NCBI RefSeq assembly: GCF_009766105.1
Contig: NZ_LMUH01000005.1
Location: forward strand, 476,018-540,017
Direction: 5' to 3'
DNA length: 64,000 bases
From: Granulicella sp. S156
GTDB taxonomy: Bacteria > Acidobacteriota > Terriglobia > Terriglobales > Acidobacteriaceae
The position numbers and the translations under genes are program-made. This document shows, piece by piece, positions 62,395-64,000 of the stretch. The notes beneath the pieces are model-generated. The model had not been told where the DNA came from. It searched no databases and saw only the letters and a list, made by a program, of their open reading frames with translations. How positions within the stretch are numbered: the stretch's first letter is position 1; each line of letters begins with the position of its first letter.

Positions 62395-63678
62395 ATGAAG
62401 TTTAAAAGCATCGGTCGCGCGGTACTGGCCACGGGAATGTCACTGGCAATAGGATTTGGCGCCACTGCGTGCAGTCGCGACTACACGGTGGCCTATGTTT
62501 ATGCCACTTCACTGCAGAGTAACGAGGTTTCGGCCTATGCCGTTGACTACCAGAGCGGGGCTCTCACGCAGATCAACGGATCGCCCTTCACCGGAACGGG
62601 CAATGAACCTGTGGCCATTGTCCCTGCGCCCAATGGCAAGTTCCTCTACGTCATCGCCAATCAGACCAGCAATGTGACCGAATACGCCATCGGTACCGAC
62701 GGTAAGCTCTACGGTCAGAACACCTACACGACTACCGGAACCTTTCCAACTGCCGCGGCGATTGACTCCACAGGTAGCTACCTCTATGTGACCTTTACCT
62801 ATCAGTCGGGCTTCAGTACGGCTTCGCCTGGGCCAGGTGGTGTCACGATCTTCAAGATCAACTCGGACAACAGCCTGACGACGGTTGGAACTGCGAATGT
62901 GGGTAACAACCCGGTTTCGATCGCGGTATCGAACCCCATCTGCTCTGTTTCGCCTCTGGCCGGCACTGACAATCCCGCATGCACGGGCAATAACGGGGCA
63001 GGATACGAGAATATCTATGTCTACGTGCTCGATCAGGAGACGCAGACTTCGCCGCCCGCTTCCATCATTGGCTTCTCATCGGACACCAAGACTGGTGCCC
63101 TGACGCTGCTCTCCAACTCGGTATTCAGCAAGGCCCTGAATACCTATCAGGGCTACCCCGCAGGCACGAAGCCCACTGCCATTGCTATCGAACCAACTTC
63201 GACGTACGTCTACGTTACTGACGGGATCCAGAGCAATGTCTATGGCTATCAGATCGCTGGCGGCGCGGCGACGGCAGGCAATCTAACAGCCTTGACCAAC
63301 AGCCCCTTCATTCCTGGAACCGGCAGCTACCCCATAAACTTGACGATCGATCCGCGCGGCAAGTATCTCTTTACCGCGAACCAGGCCTCAAGCACGGTGA
63401 GCTCCTTTACCATCAATCTCACCAATGGATCGCTGGGCCTGGTTGGTACCTCTGCTCCGGTGGGCACACGGCCAACCTGTGTGACGGTTGAACCGGCGCT
63501 GGGCATCTACCTCTATACCTCGAACTCGGTGGATGGAACGATCTCTGGCGAGCAGCTCAACGCGAACACGGGCGCTTTGTCGGCGATCCCGAATACGCCG
63601 TTCCCCTCCTCAGCCCTGCCCTCGTGCATAACTTCGGTTGCAAACGGTTCGCATGCCCAATCGATCGACGTTGACTAA
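62395..63678 (+). CDS. Secreted YncE/lactonase-like beta-propeller lipoprotein (paralogue B)
   Basis: A 427-residue lipoprotein related to the preceding gene. The signal peptide (MKFKSIGRAVLATGMSLAIGF) ends at ATAC. Propeller repeats include EPVAIVPAPNGKFLYVIANQ and GTKPTAIAIEPTSTYVYVTD. Like its neighbour it is predicted to be anchored in the outer leaflet of a membrane. The pair probably arose by tandem duplication. Confidence 0.83.
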   Translation: MKFKSIGRAVLATGMSLAIGFGATACSRDYTVAYVYATSLQSNEVSAYAVDYQSGALTQINGSPFTGTGNEPVAIVPAPNGKFLYVIANQTSNVTEYAIGTDGKLYGQNTYTTTGTFPTAAAIDSTGSYLYVTFTYQSGFSTASPGPGGVTIFKINSDNSLTTVGTANVGNNPVSIAVSNPICSVSPLAGTDNPACTGNNGAGYENIYVYVLDQETQTSPPASIIGFSSDTKTGALTLLSNSVFSKALNTYQGYPAGTKPTAIAIEPTSTYVYVTDGIQSNVYGYQIAGGAATAGNLTALTNSPFIPGTGSYPINLTIDPRGKYLFTANQASSTVSSFTINLTNGSLGLVGTSAPVGTRPTCVTVEPALGIYLYTSNSVDGTISGEQLNANTGALSAIPNTPFPSSALPSCITSVANGSHAQSIDVD

Positions 63679-63692
63679 TGTAGTAAACCCCT

Positions 63693-63730
63693 AAACAAAA
63701 CGCCCCGGCTATGGCCGGGGCGTTTTGTTT
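63693..63730 (+). terminator. Intrinsic terminator after paralogue B
   Basis: AAACAAAACGCCCCGGC pairs with GCCGGGGCGTTTTGTTT, a 17-bp stem with a TATG loop and T-rich end. The near-symmetry makes it act on both strands. Confidence 0.85.
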
Positions 63731-63779
63731 TTGCTTCTGTTTGGCTCGTTCCAGTCGGGTGCTGAGATACTCGGTTTCT

Positions 63780-63850
63780 ATTTCTAGAGGATCTCTAGGG
63801 CATGTCATCGACCTGAGTCCAAGAGAAGTTGGATGACACGCCCTAGAAAT
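63780..63850. repeat. Interrupted inverted repeat near the right end
   Basis: CTAGGGCATGTCATC (63795-63809) and GATGACACGCCCTAG (63832-63846) pair with one mismatch, extended by ATTTCTAG/CTAGAAAT at the outer ends. No gene. It lies between paralogue B and the partial hydrolase. Confidence 0.5.
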
Positions 63851-63860
63851 CACGGCCGTT

Positions 63861-64000
63861 TTATCGAACACCACCCAGCAGATCGACCAGTCTTCGGAAT
63901 CCTGCGGCCCGGGCTGCGCTGTTGGCTGCGTTGGCGTCCGGGGCTTCGCCTGCGCGCATGAATCCGTGCCCAGCACCATCGTATGTTACGGGTTCATAGG
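63861..64000 (-). CDS. Dienelactone hydrolase family protein, C-terminal fragment (start outside window)
   Basis: The last ~46 codons of a minus-strand gene read YEPVTYDGAGHGFMRAGEAP to RRLVDLLGGVR, ending at a TAA (63861-63863). GAGHGFMR contains the catalytic His of dienelactone hydrolase-type alpha/beta hydrolases. The rest, including the nucleophile Cys/Ser, lies beyond the window. These enzymes hydrolyse lactone or ester substrates such as dienelactone in aromatic degradation. Confidence 0.8.
   Translation of the reverse strand, partial: YEPVTYDGAGHGFMRAGEAPDANAANSAARAAGFRRLVDLLGGVR

Overview
The window looks like chromosomal DNA of an Acidobacteriota member, most likely family Acidobacteriaceae (Edaphobacter/Granulicella-like). 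The evidence is three very large Oar-type TonB-dependent receptors with a carboxypeptidase-regulatory-like N-terminal domain, several secreted YncE/NHL-type beta-propeller lipoproteins, an ECF42 sigma factor paired with a DGPF/YCII protein, moderately high GC, frequent TTG/GTG starts, and many dispersed imperfect palindromes. This assignment is inference from gene content; no rRNA gene is present to confirm it.

Layout. 1-12.9 kb: accessory and housekeeping genes (Crp-family regulator fragment, ClC channel, 2OG-Fe(II) oxygenase, orphan Vsr endonuclease, alpha/beta hydrolase, PfkB kinase, two MFS transporters, DGPF/ECF42 pair, GNAT, AraC regulator, a decayed SDR gene, CPBP protease). 12.9-15.1 kb: a repeat-rich stretch around a serine hydrolase. 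15.1-18.65 kb: a two-reverse-transcriptase operon that I identify as a type 3 defence-associated reverse transcriptase system (DRT3: drt3a + drt3b), followed by a short, strongly structured intergenic element that holds an exposed ACACACA tract and ends in a terminator. This element is the best candidate for the system's non-coding RNA. 18.8-21.1 kb: a broken 3' copy of rtcB, a retropepsin-like protease, a small protein and intact rtcB. 21.5-24.5 kb: translation genes tsf, rpsB, rpsI, rplM, all on the minus strand. 25-31.9 kb: two tandem paralogous TonB-dependent receptors with a divergent TonB-like energy transducer. 31.9-39.1 kb: a surface polysaccharide or membrane cluster (GT39-type glycosyltransferase, ABC permease, polymerase-like membrane protein, SGNH-like protein + MBOAT acyltransferase). 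39.3-43.8 kb: a RodZ-like HTH membrane protein and a third receptor. 43.8-49.2 kb: methyl-cycle genes metK and ahcY with a transglutaminase and Ada between them; metK has a long structured leader. 49.3-53 kb: a DUF4397 lipoprotein, an IS1595 transposase with two cargo-like ORFs, a degenerate tRNA-Arg-like sequence and a ComEA-like protein. 53-64 kb: secreted beta-propeller lipoproteins, a LolD/MacB-type ATPase, acpS, an MCE/MlaD protein, a VOC protein, an M13 metallopeptidase, and the C-terminus of a dienelactone hydrolase cut by the window end.

The most interesting region is 15.1-18.65 kb. Both RTs keep their catalytic aspartates (FVDD and YVDD), the genes overlap by 8 bases, base composition is more AT-rich in drt3b, and repeats and a duplicated rtcB tail flank the cassette. 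I recall that DRT3 systems make alternating GT/AC repeat DNA with Drt3a copying an ACACAC stretch of an ncRNA; a matching stretch lies just after drt3b between two stable hairpins. Other items worth a look are the competing hairpins upstream of metK, paired AGGAAAC-heptamer terminators, MITE-like GTCATCTCGAC elements, the orphan vsr, and the tRNA-like sequence with a broken anticodon stem.
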